A stretch of DNA of 64,000 bases from JBNNGK01 sp050268245 (GCF_050268245.1 NZ_JBNNGK010000002.1:62001-126000), one strand, 5' to 3'. Shown: positions 20,125 to 29,269, numbered from the stretch's first letter. Numbers and translations are program-made. The notes: generated by a model from the letters alone, not told the origin.

Positions 20125-21002
20125 TTCATGGTTACCTGATTATATTTATAGTTAGAGCATGAACTGTATTCATTGTCATCGTCATCCGATTTTACGCATG
20201 CAACGATAAATACTCTGTTTTTTATGCTTACCCCTGGCCGTTGCTCGGTATATAAAATGTCATATTTGGTATTGTGGCAATCAAGATTTAATCGGGAAAT
20301 GTAGCTACGCGCCGTGTTTACCATATCGCCTTTTCCTTTATTAGCGCTGAGGGTTGAAACGTGACACTCGCCATCCCGGTACAGCGGGACTAGCTGCGCT
20401 TTGGTTTCACCGTTTTTAACTATAACCAGAGCGATAATGAGCAAAAGCGACATGAGTAACAGCAAAACTACAAACTTGGGCGGTATTCTTGTTATTTTTG
20501 CTTGGGGAAAGTGCCTATAGAGCGGAGCAGGTTCCGGTTGTCGCGTTTGTTGTGCTAGGTCTTCTTGTACATCTTCTTCATGTTTAGCACTTGGCTGGTC
20601 TATTTTTGCTAACACATTGTCTGGATCTTCTTGCGGTGGCTGTTCATCAAGTATTTCTCTACCGTGTGTAGCCAATATGGATTGAATGTCTGCATCCATT
20701 CTAAACCCAACTTTTGGTATGGTTATTATCACTTCCCTGTTCATTTCCAGTGTAGTAAATGATTTTCTTAATTCACTAATATAGTTGTTTAAACCGGCGT
20801 TAGAGGCGGTAAAACCATAATCTACCCAAACGTTATTTAACAACTCCTCCCTTGAGTTATTTATTCTGTTGTTTTTGATGAGTTCTATAAGTAAACGGGT
20901 TGCAGGTTTAGTGAGTTCAATAAAGATACGCTCGTCGTTATACAGGGATAATCTTCTGTTATCTAAATCAAAAACGATGGTTAAATTTATTATATATTTC
21001 AT
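20121..21002 (-). CDS. ToxR/CadC-like membrane-bound winged-helix regulator
   Basis: 293 residues. An N-terminal OmpR/ToxR-type winged helix (about 1-105; LLIELIKNNRINNSREELL, then NNYISELRK and ITIPKVGF), a charged cytoplasmic linker, one membrane segment at about 177-195, and a periplasmic domain with four late cysteines. Such proteins bind promoter DNA while sensing the periplasm. It is transcribed divergently from fimbrial operon 1, across a 400-base control region, and together with the FidL-like partner is the best candidate to control that operon. Confidence 0.82.
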   Translation of the reverse strand: MKYIINLTIVFDLDNRRLSLYNDERIFIELTKPATRLLIELIKNNRINNSREELLNNVWVDYGFTASNAGLNNYISELRKSFTTLEMNREVIITIPKVGFRMDADIQSILATHGREILDEQPPQEDPDNVLAKIDQPSAKHEEDVQEDLAQQTRQPEPAPLYRHFPQAKITRIPPKFVVLLLLMSLLLIIALVIVKNGETKAQLVPLYRDGECHVSTLSANKGKGDMVNTARSYISRLNLDCHNTKYDILYTEQRPGVSIKNRVFIVACVKSDDDDNEYSSCSNYKYNQVTMK

Positions 21003-21402
21003 TAGGGCTTACCGGATGGTTGCTGTTGTTGTTGTTTATAAAAACAAGCTTACTTTTCCTGGTTGTTAAATAAATCTACAAGAAAAATCTCATGATGGTC
21101 AAGTTTATTTTTTTAACATGTACTTTATATTTAATTGGAAATTATAAAAAACTGTTTTATGATTTATTTTTCCTAATTTACAAAATTAAAATATAATCAT
21201 TTGTGATTTTTAAGTTTTTTATTCTTATTTTTTAGTGTTTTGTGGTTTATTTTGCTGTTTTTGTTTTTGGCGTTTAATCTGTGTCTCGTTGCCAGGGAGT
21301 GCGGCGAAGTACCTACACACTGGCTCTCTATAATATGCGTATCAGGCTGTGCCGGTACCGGGTGACATACTTAACTAACTCGATTTAATAGGATTTTACA
21401 TA
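21003..21402 (+). promoter_or_regulatory. Control region between the ToxR-like gene and fimbrial operon 1
   Basis: 400 bases, very AT-rich with long T runs in 21085-21270, typical of H-NS-silenced fimbrial promoters. A perfect -10 box TATAAT lies at 21329-21334, 69 bases before the major pilin ATG, with no good -35 box, as expected for an activator-dependent promoter. I searched for flanking inverted repeats of a fimS-type invertible switch and saw none. Confidence 0.5.
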
Positions 21403-21930
21403 ATGCAACTCAATAAAATTATGCTGGTCGCCGTAATGACTTTCGGTACTATTTCTGGCGCACACGCTGCCGATCAGGGACACGGTACCGTTACTTTTAC
21501 CGGTTCTATTATTGACGCACCTTGCTCAATTGATCCTAAGTCTATCGATCAGACCGTAGATTTGGGCTCGGTGTCTAACGTTTCCCTGCTTAACGGCGGT
21601 AACTCTGACCCGAAATCGTTTGAGATTAAACTGGAAAAATGCAGCTTGGACACCGCTAAAACCGTCACCACCACTTTTGACGGTGCGGCCGGTAAGAATG
21701 GCCTGTTGGGCATGACCGGTGATGCCAAAGGCGCCAGCATTGCGATTACCGATGGCAGCAACAATGTGATTGAACTGGGTAAACCGACTGCGGGCCAGTT
21801 GATTAGCGCCGGTGCAACCGATGCAACCCTGGCCTTCAGCGCCTACCTGAAAGGCGACGGCGGTGATGAGGCCTCTATTGTCCCGGGCAAATTCCAGAGC
21901 GTGGCTAACTTCATCCTGAACTACAAATAA
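21403..21930 (+). CDS. Major fimbrial subunit (operon 1)
   Basis: 175 residues. Cleavable signal peptide (about 1-22, ending GAHA), the FimA-type start GTVTFTGSIIDAPCSI, a disulfide pair (C in APCSI and in LEKCSL) and the C-terminal FQSVANFILNYK beta strand with penultimate tyrosine used for chaperone and usher recognition. First gene of a ten-gene chaperone-usher operon; being first and followed by a strong hairpin fits the most abundant structural pilin. Confidence 0.92.
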   Translation: MQLNKIMLVAVMTFGTISGAHAADQGHGTVTFTGSIIDAPCSIDPKSIDQTVDLGSVSNVSLLNGGNSDPKSFEIKLEKCSLDTAKTVTTTFDGAAGKNGLLGMTGDAKGASIAITDGSNNVIELGKPTAGQLISAGATDATLAFSAYLKGDGGDEASIVPGKFQSVANFILNYK

Positions 21931-21956
21931 TCGGGATTGATGACAGGACTAATTGT

Positions 21957-21980
21957 GCATGCGGGTCATGCCCCGCATGC
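21957..21980 (+). promoter_or_regulatory. Intercistronic hairpin after the major pilin gene
   Basis: GCATGCGGG / CCCGCATGC, a perfect 9-bp GC-rich stem with a 6-base loop, 26 bases after the major pilin stop. Such hairpins stabilise the upstream pilin mRNA and lower read-through, giving excess major subunit over downstream components. There is no T run, so it is not a full terminator. Confidence 0.65.
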
Positions 21981-22014
21981 ATTTGTACCAGTGCTGCTTG
22001 AGGGAGAGGTAAGA

Positions 22015-22551
22015 GTGGAACCGCTAAAAATAGGGTATACGGCGCTTTGCCTGTTAATGCTGTCACCCGTTGAACAGAGTCAGGCCGCGTCGTCTGGCTC
22101 GGGCCGGGTTAACATGCAAGGCGCTGTCATCGAAACGGCCTGTGCCATTGATACCCACAGTCGCGACCAGACGATTGATATGTCGGTACTGCCGTTGAGC
22201 CAAATTGTGCGTGACGGACAAGGGCTGACTCGCCCATTCAGCATTAAATTAATCAATTGCGTGCTGGATCGCATCGATGAAAATTTACCGCAGTGGCGAC
22301 GTTTTCAGGTGACCTTCGATGGCCGGGTGGATAATGGCTTATTTGGTGTCGATGGCGCGGCGCGCGGTGTTGCGCTGCAGCTTACGGACAGTATCGGCAA
22401 TATCGTGATGCCAGGAAATCCAACGCCTTTGCAGCCTATTACCGTCGGTGACCGGGAATTAAATTACTCTTTGCGGCTGGTTAGTAATCAACAGCGATTA
22501 CGCAGTGGGGAATACACCTCAACCATTAAATTTAAAATGGATTATTACTGA
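22015..22551 (+). CDS. Minor fimbrial subunit (operon 1, gene 2)
   Basis: 178 residues from a GTG start at 22015, chosen because a GGGAGAGGT site precedes it and because the protein then begins with a normal signal peptide ending at SQAASS; a longer frame from 21937 would run through the hairpin. Pilin features: GRVNMQGAVIETACAI, second cysteine in LINCVL, and C-terminal YTSTIKFKMDYY. FimI-like position between major subunit and usher. Confidence 0.85.
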   Translation: MEPLKIGYTALCLLMLSPVEQSQAASSGSGRVNMQGAVIETACAIDTHSRDQTIDMSVLPLSQIVRDGQGLTRPFSIKLINCVLDRIDENLPQWRRFQVTFDGRVDNGLFGVDGAARGVALQLTDSIGNIVMPGNPTPLQPITVGDRELNYSLRLVSNQQRLRSGEYTSTIKFKMDYY

Positions 22552-22684
22552 TCTGTTTTTAATAAAGTGAATTAACCCTATCGCAAGGTCTATACCGATG
22601 CGCCGGTCATTTATTTTACGGCACACGGGCATACACGGCTTTTTATTGAGAATGCCGGTGTAAAAATAAAAGGGATTGATAAGC

Positions 22685-25219
22685 ATGATGATGCCGAACT
22701 GGAATGTATTACCCTTCCGCCCTCGTATTGTGGGTCTGTATATTGCCTGCGCACTGGGTTTGGTTGGGTATGATGCCAGTGCGGAAGAGGTGCAATTTAA
22801 TATCGACGTTCTGGATGTAAAAGACCGGGATAATATTGATTTGGGCCAGTTCGCGCGCGGCGGTTATATCATGCCGGGTGATTATCTGATGCAGGTACGA
22901 ATTAATAAGCAGGAGTTACCCGAGCAATCCGTTATTTTTTATCCGGCGGAGAACGATGCCAGCGACAGCGCCGCGTGTATCAGCCCGGCGATGGTGGAAC
23001 AGTTTGGCTTAAAACCAGACGTGAAAGAAAAACTGACCTGGTGGCATCAGGGCGCGTGCCTGTCGCTGGACAGCCTGCCGGGTACCACGGCGCGTGCCGA
23101 TTTGGGCTCCGCCAGCCTGAGCGTGAGTCTGCCGCAGGCCTATCTGGAGTATACCGCAGACAACTGGGATCCGCCGTCGCGCTGGGATGACGGTGTGCCG
23201 GGGTTGCTGCTGGATTATTACCTCAATGCGCAGACCCGGCGCCAGCAACAGCGCGGCCAGCAGAGCTATAACGTCAGCGGCAACGGCACGCTGGGAGCCA
23301 ATCTGGGCGCCTGGCGTCTGCGGGCCGACTGGCAGACGCGGCTGGAACACCAGACCGGCACGGGGCAGGGGACGCATCAGAGCTGGGACTGGAGCCGCTA
23401 TTACGCCTACCGGGCGATCCCGCGTTTGGGCGCGAAATTGACGGTCGGGGAGAACTACCTCTATTCCGACATCTTTGACAGTTTCCGCTTTACCGGTGCC
23501 AGCCTGATCAGCGATGACAGCATGCTGCCACCGAACCTGCGCGGCTATGCGCCGGAGGTTACCGGGGTGGCGCGCACCGACGCGAAAGTGGTGATCAGCC
23601 AGCAGGGGCGGGTGCTGTATGAAACGCAGGTGGCGTCCGGCCCGTTCCGTATTCAGGACATTAACGACGCGGTGTCGGGGCAACTGGATGTGCGGGTGGA
23701 AGAACAGGACGGCAGCGTGCAGGAGTTCCGTATCGATACCGCCAGCATTCCGTACCTGACCCGGCCAGGAACGGTGCGTTACAAAGTGGCGAGCGGCCGT
23801 CCTTCGGACTGGCAGCACCACACCAACGGACCGCTGTTTGCCACCGGGGAATTCTCCTGGGGGGTGAATAACGGTTGGTCGCTGTACGGCGGCGGCGTGG
23901 CGGGGGGTGATTACAACGCGTTAGCGCTGGGGATCGGCCGGGATCTGATGATGTTGGGTGCATTGTCATTTGACGTCACCCAGTCGCGGGCACGCTTGCC
24001 GCAACAGGAGGACGGCACGCTGAGCGGCGGTTCTTACCGGCTGAGTTATTCGAAAAACTTTGACGAGTATGACAGCCAGGTCACCTTCGCCGGTTACCGC
24101 TTCTCGGAGCGCAACTACATGTCGATGAGCGAATATTTGGATGCTCGCACTTACGGCACGCGCAATCAGAACAGCAAAGAGATGTATACCGTCAGTGTCA
24201 GTCAGCACTTCCGCGATCTGGGATTAAGTGCCTATCTGAACTACAACCACCAGACCTACTGGAACAGCGCGGCCAACGATCGTTACACCCTGACGCTGTC
24301 GCGCAACTTTGATATCGGCCGCTTCAGGAACCTGAGCCTGTCGCTGACCGGGTATCGCAATACGTATAACGGCGTCAACGACGACGGCATGTACCTCTCG
24401 TTGTCGATGCCGTGGGGCAGCAGTGGGTCGCTCAGTTACAGCGGCAGTTTTGACCGCAACGACAACACCCATCAGGTGGGCTACTACGATCGGCTGGATA
24501 ACGGCGACGGCTATCAGTTGAACAGCGGCATCAACCGCGATGGCGCAACCGCCAGTGGTTATTACACCCATCAGGGTGATATGGCACGGGTGAACGCCAA
24601 TGCCAGCTATCAGGCAGGGCGTTATTCGTCCGCCGGGCTGTCGTTGCAGGGGGGGGCGACCGCGACCCTGCACGGCGCGGCGCTGCACCGGTCAGGGATG
24701 ATGGGCGGCACCCGCATGATGGTAGACACCGACGGCGTGGCGGATATCCCGATCGGCGGTTACGGGGCGGTGACGCGTACCAATCGCTTTGGCAAGGCGG
24801 TGGTGACCGATGTCGGCAGCTATTACCGCAATAAGGTCAGCATCGACCTTAACAAGTTGCCGGACAATGCCGAAGCGACGCGCTCGGTGGTGCAGGCAAC
24901 CTTGACCGAAGGGGCGATCGGTTACCGCCGATTTGCCGTGATCGCCGGTGAGAAAGCGATGGCGGTGATCCGCCTGGCGGACGGCTCCACGCCGCCGTTT
25001 GGTGCCACGGTGCAAAACCACAAAAAGCAGGATGTGGGCATCGTGAACGACGACGGCAATGTGTACCTGAGCGGCATTAACCCGAACGAGGAAATGACCG
25101 TGCGGTGGAACGGGCGGGCGCAATGTGCGTTGACATTGCCGGCGCAGATACCGCGCGGCGATCTCGCCAACCTGTTGTTGCCGTGCCGCCTGTTGCCGGC
25201 GGACGCGGCGACGGAATAA
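22685..25219 (+). CDS. Outer-membrane usher (operon 1)
   Basis: About 844 residues. Signal peptide, N-terminal periplasmic domain (FNIDVLDVKDRDNIDL), beta-barrel with plug region (GENYLYSDIFDSFRFTG, then PPNLRGYAPEVTGVA, a FimD/PapC usher signature), and C-terminal domains ending in a conserved cysteine pair. Threads chaperone-subunit complexes through the outer membrane. The ATG at 22685 has AAGGGA 9 bases upstream; two further ATG codons follow immediately. A G8 run near 24649 lies in the coding region. Usher precedes chaperone here, the reverse of the fim order. Confidence 0.93.
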   Translation: MMMPNWNVLPFRPRIVGLYIACALGLVGYDASAEEVQFNIDVLDVKDRDNIDLGQFARGGYIMPGDYLMQVRINKQELPEQSVIFYPAENDASDSAACISPAMVEQFGLKPDVKEKLTWWHQGACLSLDSLPGTTARADLGSASLSVSLPQAYLEYTADNWDPPSRWDDGVPGLLLDYYLNAQTRRQQQRGQQSYNVSGNGTLGANLGAWRLRADWQTRLEHQTGTGQGTHQSWDWSRYYAYRAIPRLGAKLTVGENYLYSDIFDSFRFTGASLISDDSMLPPNLRGYAPEVTGVARTDAKVVISQQGRVLYETQVASGPFRIQDINDAVSGQLDVRVEEQDGSVQEFRIDTASIPYLTRPGTVRYKVASGRPSDWQHHTNGPLFATGEFSWGVNNGWSLYGGGVAGGDYNALALGIGRDLMMLGALSFDVTQSRARLPQQEDGTLSGGSYRLSYSKNFDEYDSQVTFAGYRFSERNYMSMSEYLDARTYGTRNQNSKEMYTVSVSQHFRDLGLSAYLNYNHQTYWNSAANDRYTLTLSRNFDIGRFRNLSLSLTGYRNTYNGVNDDGMYLSLSMPWGSSGSLSYSGSFDRNDNTHQVGYYDRLDNGDGYQLNSGINRDGATASGYYTHQGDMARVNANASYQAGRYSSAGLSLQGGATATLHGAALHRSGMMGGTRMMVDTDGVADIPIGGYGAVTRTNRFGKAVVTDVGSYYRNKVSIDLNKLPDNAEATRSVVQATLTEGAIGYRRFAVIAGEKAMAVIRLADGSTPPFGATVQNHKKQDVGIVNDDGNVYLSGINPNEEMTVRWNGRAQCALTLPAQIPRGDLANLLLPCRLLPADAATE

Positions 25220-25327
25220 CGATGGCAGCGAACACGCACTCGCCACAGTGGCAGGCCGGAACGGCTTCTTTACCCTCCGGCCTATTTTTTATCGAATTTA
25301 ACGCATGTCAGAGAGTGGATCATCAAG

Positions 25328-26080
25328 ATGAAGGTAAGCAAACAATCCTTTTTCCCCCTGCTGGGGGGGCTGTTGGCCGGGGTGTTGGGCATTCAGCAGG
25401 CGCAGGCAGCGGTTGCGCTGGATCGCACCCGGGTGGTGTTTAACGGCGGCGATAAATCGACCAGCCTGAGTATCAGCAATGAAAACAAACAACTGCCGTA
25501 TCTGGCCCAGGGCTGGGTGGAAGATGCGCAGGGCAATAAAATCACCACGCCGTTGACGGTATTGCCGCCAGTGCAGCGCCTGGAGCCGGGGGCAAAAAGC
25601 CAGGTCAAGGTGCAGGCGTTACCGGCCGCCAACCTGTTGGCGCAGGATCGCGAAACGCTGTTCTATTTCAACCTGCGTGAGATCCCGCCCAAGAGCGACA
25701 AGCCCAACACGCTGCAGCTGGCGTTACAAACGCGCATCAAACTGTTTTACCGCCCCAAAGCGCTGAACAGCACCGGCGGCGCAGCACCCTGGCAGGAGCA
25801 GCTGACGCTGAGCAAGCAGGGCGATAAATACCAGGTAAATAACCCGACGCCGTATTACATCACCCTTGTCGATGCCGGCAGTAAACCCGGGGCGGCGAGC
25901 GCCAAGGGCTTTGAACCGGTGATGATCGCGCCAAAGAGTAAAGAGATGCTGAATGTCGGTGTCTCGGTGCTGGGCAATGCGCCGGTGCTGACCTATGTCA
26001 ATGACTACGGCGGTCGCCCGCAGTTGCAGTTCAGCTGTAGCGGGGCCGAGTGCAAGGCCAAACCCGTCAAGCCAAGCTGA
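25328..26080 (+). CDS. Periplasmic pilus chaperone (operon 1)
   Basis: 250 residues, two Ig-like domains. Signal peptide (about 1-27, ending AQAA), VALDRTRVVFNGG with the subunit-binding arginine, the alternating hydrophobic G1 strand, RETLFYFNLREIPPKS, and the interdomain KLFYRPK with its conserved lysine and arginine. Delivers folded pilins to the usher by donor-strand complementation. Ribosome site upstream of 25328 is weak; a G7 run lies in the signal-peptide codons. Confidence 0.93.
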   Translation: MKVSKQSFFPLLGGLLAGVLGIQQAQAAVALDRTRVVFNGGDKSTSLSISNENKQLPYLAQGWVEDAQGNKITTPLTVLPPVQRLEPGAKSQVKVQALPAANLLAQDRETLFYFNLREIPPKSDKPNTLQLALQTRIKLFYRPKALNSTGGAAPWQEQLTLSKQGDKYQVNNPTPYYITLVDAGSKPGAASAKGFEPVMIAPKSKEMLNVGVSVLGNAPVLTYVNDYGGRPQLQFSCSGAECKAKPVKPS

Positions 26081-26107
26081 TAACCGAGCATAAAGAGGGA
26101 ACGGAGC

Positions 26108-26758
26108 ATGCAACAGCAAAAACAACGCAGCGGCTTTCTGTGTTGCCCTGAACGGCAATACCTGTTGGCCAGGGTGGCGGCGGTACTGATGGTACCGGTG
26201 GTGGTCGGCAGCGTGTTGGCGCTGCTGCCAGAGACCCGGGCGGCGGATAACTGGAACGTTGACGGCGCCAATGGGGTGTTGCATGTGCGGGGTGCCCTGA
26301 CCGAGAGCGCTTGCCGTCTGGAGATGGCGTCGGCGTATCAGGAGGTGTGGCTGGGGGAAACCGGCACCGCACGGTTGGCGCAGGTGGGCGGGCAGGGCAC
26401 GCCGGTGGCGGTGCAGTTGCGCTTGCAGGATTGCCTGCGCAGCCCGGCGAACAACCGTGATGAACGCAGCGGCACTCTGCTGTGGAGTGCGCAGCAACCG
26501 GCGGTGTCGCTCAGTTTTGTCGCCCCGGCGGACGCGGATAACCCGCAGTTAATCGCGGTGCGCGGGGCCTCCGGCGTGGCGTTACGCATGACGGATGCGC
26601 GTGGCCGGGATATTCGCCTGGGCCATCGCGGTGCGCCGCTGATGCTGGCGGTGGGGCAAGAGACGCTTGACTATATCGTGACGCCGGAGCGCACCCGGGC
26701 GCCGTTGCAGGCCGGTGCCTATACGGCCCATGTGGATTTCAGGCTCAATTATGACTAA
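26108..26758 (+). CDS. Minor fimbrial subunit with long N-terminus (operon 1)
   Basis: 216 residues. A long signal region with a membrane-like core at about 20-45 ends near ETRAAD, followed by VLHVRGALTESACRL, a second cysteine in LQDCLR, and a C-terminal YTAHVDFRLNYD pilin strand. Sequence resembles PapH/MrpB-like or adaptor pilins more than the major subunit. Twenty-seven bases after the chaperone gene. Exact position in the fibre not known. Confidence 0.82.
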   Translation: MQQQKQRSGFLCCPERQYLLARVAAVLMVPVVVGSVLALLPETRAADNWNVDGANGVLHVRGALTESACRLEMASAYQEVWLGETGTARLAQVGGQGTPVAVQLRLQDCLRSPANNRDERSGTLLWSAQQPAVSLSFVAPADADNPQLIAVRGASGVALRMTDARGRDIRLGHRGAPLMLAVGQETLDYIVTPERTRAPLQAGAYTAHVDFRLNYD

Positions 26759-26768
26759 GGCGGGCGTT

Positions 26769-27269
26769 ATGAAAGCGGAGAGGTCATGCAGGCCGGCGCT
26801 GTGCCTGGCGTTGATGGTCTGGGGCGGCTGCGCCCCGGCGATGGCGAAAACGGCCACCGCGACGGTGACGGTCAAAATTACGCTGACGGCGCCGCCGTGC
26901 GAGATCAACAACAACAACCTGATCGAAGTGGATTTTGGCAACGACGTGATGACCTCCCGCGTGGACGGCGAGTATAAAAAAATGCCGATCGTCTACTCGG
27001 TGCAGTGCGAAGGCGAGGCGTCAGGGGCGGCGCGGATACGCATTGATGGCAGCGGCGCGGCGTTTGACGGCGGGGTATTGAAAACCAATAAAACAGATTT
27101 TGGTATTGAACTGCTGAATAACGGCAAGCGGTTACCTATTAAAAGCTGGCTGAACTTCAACTACCCCACGTTACCAAAACTCGAGGCGGTGCCGGTGAAG
27201 CGCAGCGGCGCCAGGCTGAGCGGCGGGGCATTTTCCGCCGGTGCAACGATGAAGGTGGAATACCGATGA
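26769..27269 (+). CDS. Minor fimbrial subunit, tip-fibrillum type (operon 1)
   Basis: About 166 residues from the ATG at 26769, chosen for the AAGG 8 bases upstream; an ATG at 26751 overlapping the previous stop is also possible. Signal peptide then TVKITLTAPPCEINNNNLIEVDFGNDV, the PapE/PapF/PapK-like pattern. Shares the closing block LEAVPVKRSGARLSGGAF with the next gene, so the two are paralogues. Overlaps the next gene by ATGA. Confidence 0.82.
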   Translation: MKAERSCRPALCLALMVWGGCAPAMAKTATATVTVKITLTAPPCEINNNNLIEVDFGNDVMTSRVDGEYKKMPIVYSVQCEGEASGAARIRIDGSGAAFDGGVLKTNKTDFGIELLNNGKRLPIKSWLNFNYPTLPKLEAVPVKRSGARLSGGAFSAGATMKVEYR

Positions 27270-27751
27270 AACGCTATTTGGGTATCACCGTGCTGCTGGC
27301 CGGCGGCATGCTGAGCGCGACCGGGCGCGCGGCGGAGAACATGGCGTTTTTTGGCACGCTGGTCGAACCCCCGGCCTGCACCATCAATAACGGGGCGGAC
27401 GTGGAGGTTGATTTTGGCAACCGGGTGGGGGTGACAAAGGTCGACGGGGTGAACTACCTGCAACCGATGAACTACCAGATCACCTGCGATGGCAACGCCG
27501 GTAACTGGGTGATGACGCTGGAGATCGTCGGCACCCCGGCGGATTACGACCGGGCGGCGGTGGTGACCGGCGTGACCGATCTGGCTATCCAGATTAAGCA
27601 AAACGGCGTTCCTTTTGCGCTGAACCAACCGATCGCCATCAGCCTGACGCATCCGCCGCAGCTTGAGGCGGTACCGGTCAAACGGCCGGGGGCGACGTTA
27701 AAAGAAGGGCCGTTTGAGGCCACGGCTACGTTGAAGGCGGTTTACCAATGA
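27266..27751 (+). CDS. Minor fimbrial subunit, paralogue of the preceding gene (operon 1)
   Basis: 161 residues. Signal peptide ending GRAAE, then ACTINNGADVEVDFGNRVG, a VDGVNYLQP block and LEAVPVKRPGATLKEGPF, all echoed in the previous gene. Coupled by ATGA overlaps on both sides (27266-27269 and 27748-27751), so expression of the minor genes is tightly linked. Likely a tip-fibrillum adaptor. Confidence 0.85.
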   Translation: MKRYLGITVLLAGGMLSATGRAAENMAFFGTLVEPPACTINNGADVEVDFGNRVGVTKVDGVNYLQPMNYQITCDGNAGNWVMTLEIVGTPADYDRAAVVTGVTDLAIQIKQNGVPFALNQPIAISLTHPPQLEAVPVKRPGATLKEGPFEATATLKAVYQ

Positions 27752-28281
27752 ACGGGCGCAAGAGGCATTTGAACGCGGTTTTGATGGCGGGGCTGCTGGC
27801 GTTGAGCGGCGTGGTGCAGGCCGACAACGTGCGCCTGCATGGCGCGTTGGTGGCGGAGCCCTGCGTGATCGCGCCGGGGGATGAGCGTGTGCAGCTGGAC
27901 TTTGGCACGGTGATCGACAAATACCTGTACACCAATACGCGCACCCACGGGCAGGCGTTCGAGATCCGCCTGACGGAGTGTGACCTGAGCCTGGGTAAAA
28001 CGGTCAAGGTGACCTTCAGCGGCACGGAAAACCCGAGCCTGAAGGGGCTGCTGGCGATTGACGGCGGCAGCCGGGCATCCGGCATCGCGATCGGCATGGA
28101 AACCGAGGCTGGCCAACCTTTGCCGTTGAATAAGGCTGGTGAGGGACAGCGGCTGGTTGCTGGCAGTAACACCCTGACGGTACAGGCCTATGTGCAGGGC
28201 GAGCCGGCGGCAATTGCCGGGCGGCGCATAGAGCGCGGGCCGTTCAGCGCCATTGCTACCTTCCGCCTAGAGTATGAATAA
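27748..28281 (+). CDS. Minor fimbrial subunit / adaptor directly before the reverse transcriptase (operon 1)
   Basis: 177 residues. Signal peptide (ending VVQAD), VRLHGALVAEPCVI, second cysteine in LTECDL, and the C-terminal FSAIATFRLEYE strand. PapK/FimF-like. Its last codons overlap the start of the reverse transcriptase gene by 8 bases (28274-28281), so the RT is translated from the same message immediately after this subunit. Confidence 0.85.
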   Translation: MNGRKRHLNAVLMAGLLALSGVVQADNVRLHGALVAEPCVIAPGDERVQLDFGTVIDKYLYTNTRTHGQAFEIRLTECDLSLGKTVKVTFSGTENPSLKGLLAIDGGSRASGIAIGMETEAGQPLPLNKAGEGQRLVAGSNTLTVQAYVQGEPAAIAGRRIERGPFSAIATFRLEYE

Positions 28282-29269
28282 GGCTGAACGCGACTGGCTG
28301 GCAGCCTATCGCTGGCTGGGGAAACGACGGCGCCATGCACCGCCCAATGCGGATGTCTGGCACCTGCGCTTTCATTGGCAAGAGCGCGGGGAAGCGCTGT
28401 ACCGGCGAGTGCTTGCTGGCAATTACCGCTTGCAACCGATGCAGCTTCACCGCCGGTACGACAGAAGCTGGGTGCAGTGGAGCGCGCAAGATGCGCTGGT
28501 GCTGAAATGGGTCACCCTGCAGGTGGAACAACTGCTGCCCACCCATCCACGCTGCGCTCACCTCAAAGGGCGTGGCGGGGGCAGGCAGTCGGTGGCGCAG
28601 GTCTGGCAGGCGCTCACCGCCGGCGAGTACGCTTTTGTTTACCGCACGGATATCCGCGGTTACTACCGCCATATCCGTAAAGAGCAGGTGCTGAGCCTGG
28701 TGCAACAGCACCTTGATGACCCGGTGCTGGCCGGCCTGATTGAGCAGTATGTGTATTACAGCGTTGAGGAGGGGGGCGAGATGTTTACCCCGCCGCACGG
28801 CATCTGCCGCGGCTGTGCGCTGAGTCCGCTGATCGGCGCCAGCCTGTTGCACCACGTCGACAGCTTTTTTGCCGCGCAGCCGGGCACCTTTTATGCGCGC
28901 TATATGGATGACTTTGTATTGCTGACCCGCACGCGCTGGCAACTGCGGCGCGGTGTTAAGCAACTGCACCATTATTTCAATCTGGGTGGCTTTGAAACCC
29001 ATCCGGATAAAACCCAATTGGGAAGAATTGAACACGGCTTTGACTGGCTGGGCGTGTGGTTTATCCCCGAGGGGACCACCATTGCGCCCCGCGCAGTAGA
29101 AAATTATCGTGCACGACGTTTGCGGCTTTACGAGCAAGCCCGGCGGCGGGGGCTGTCTGCGACAGAAACCGCTGCACGGGTGCAGGCGTATCAGGCACGG
29201 TGGACAACATGGGCTAACGGCATGCTTTGCCGACTTACCCCTTTGACGATCATGGACCCGCACATATGA
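28274..29269 (+). CDS. Reverse transcriptase embedded in the fimbrial operon
   Basis: 331 residues. All core RT blocks are present: RRRRHAPPNADVWHLRFHW (17-35), DALVLKWV (73-80), HLKGRGGGRQS (96-106), motif A TDIRGYY with D126, motif 4 GICRGCALSPL (176-186), the catalytic box YMDD (210-213), HPDKT (243-247) and GFDWLGVWF (255-263), followed by a basic, thumb-like helix (278-316). Catalytic aspartates are intact. It is group II/retroelement-like but lacks a maturase or HNH extension, and motif 4 has R where most group II RTs have PQG. Overlaps the previous pilin gene by 8 bases and the adhesin by ATGA, so it is an integral, co-translated operon gene. Base composition matches the rest of the operon, not the cassette that follows. 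Family not recognised; defence, diversification or RNA-templated roles are all possible. Confidence 0.9.
   Translation: MNKAERDWLAAYRWLGKRRRHAPPNADVWHLRFHWQERGEALYRRVLAGNYRLQPMQLHRRYDRSWVQWSAQDALVLKWVTLQVEQLLPTHPRCAHLKGRGGGRQSVAQVWQALTAGEYAFVYRTDIRGYYRHIRKEQVLSLVQQHLDDPVLAGLIEQYVYYSVEEGGEMFTPPHGICRGCALSPLIGASLLHHVDSFFAAQPGTFYARYMDDFVLLTRTRWQLRRGVKQLHHYFNLGGFETHPDKTQLGRIEHGFDWLGVWFIPEGTTIAPRAVENYRARRLRLYEQARRRGLSATETAARVQAYQARWTTWANGMLCRLTPLTIMDPHI

Noticed and set aside
21003..21402. Invertible promoter element of fimS type
   Set aside because: No flanking inverted repeats and no FimB/FimE-type recombinase gene in the window.
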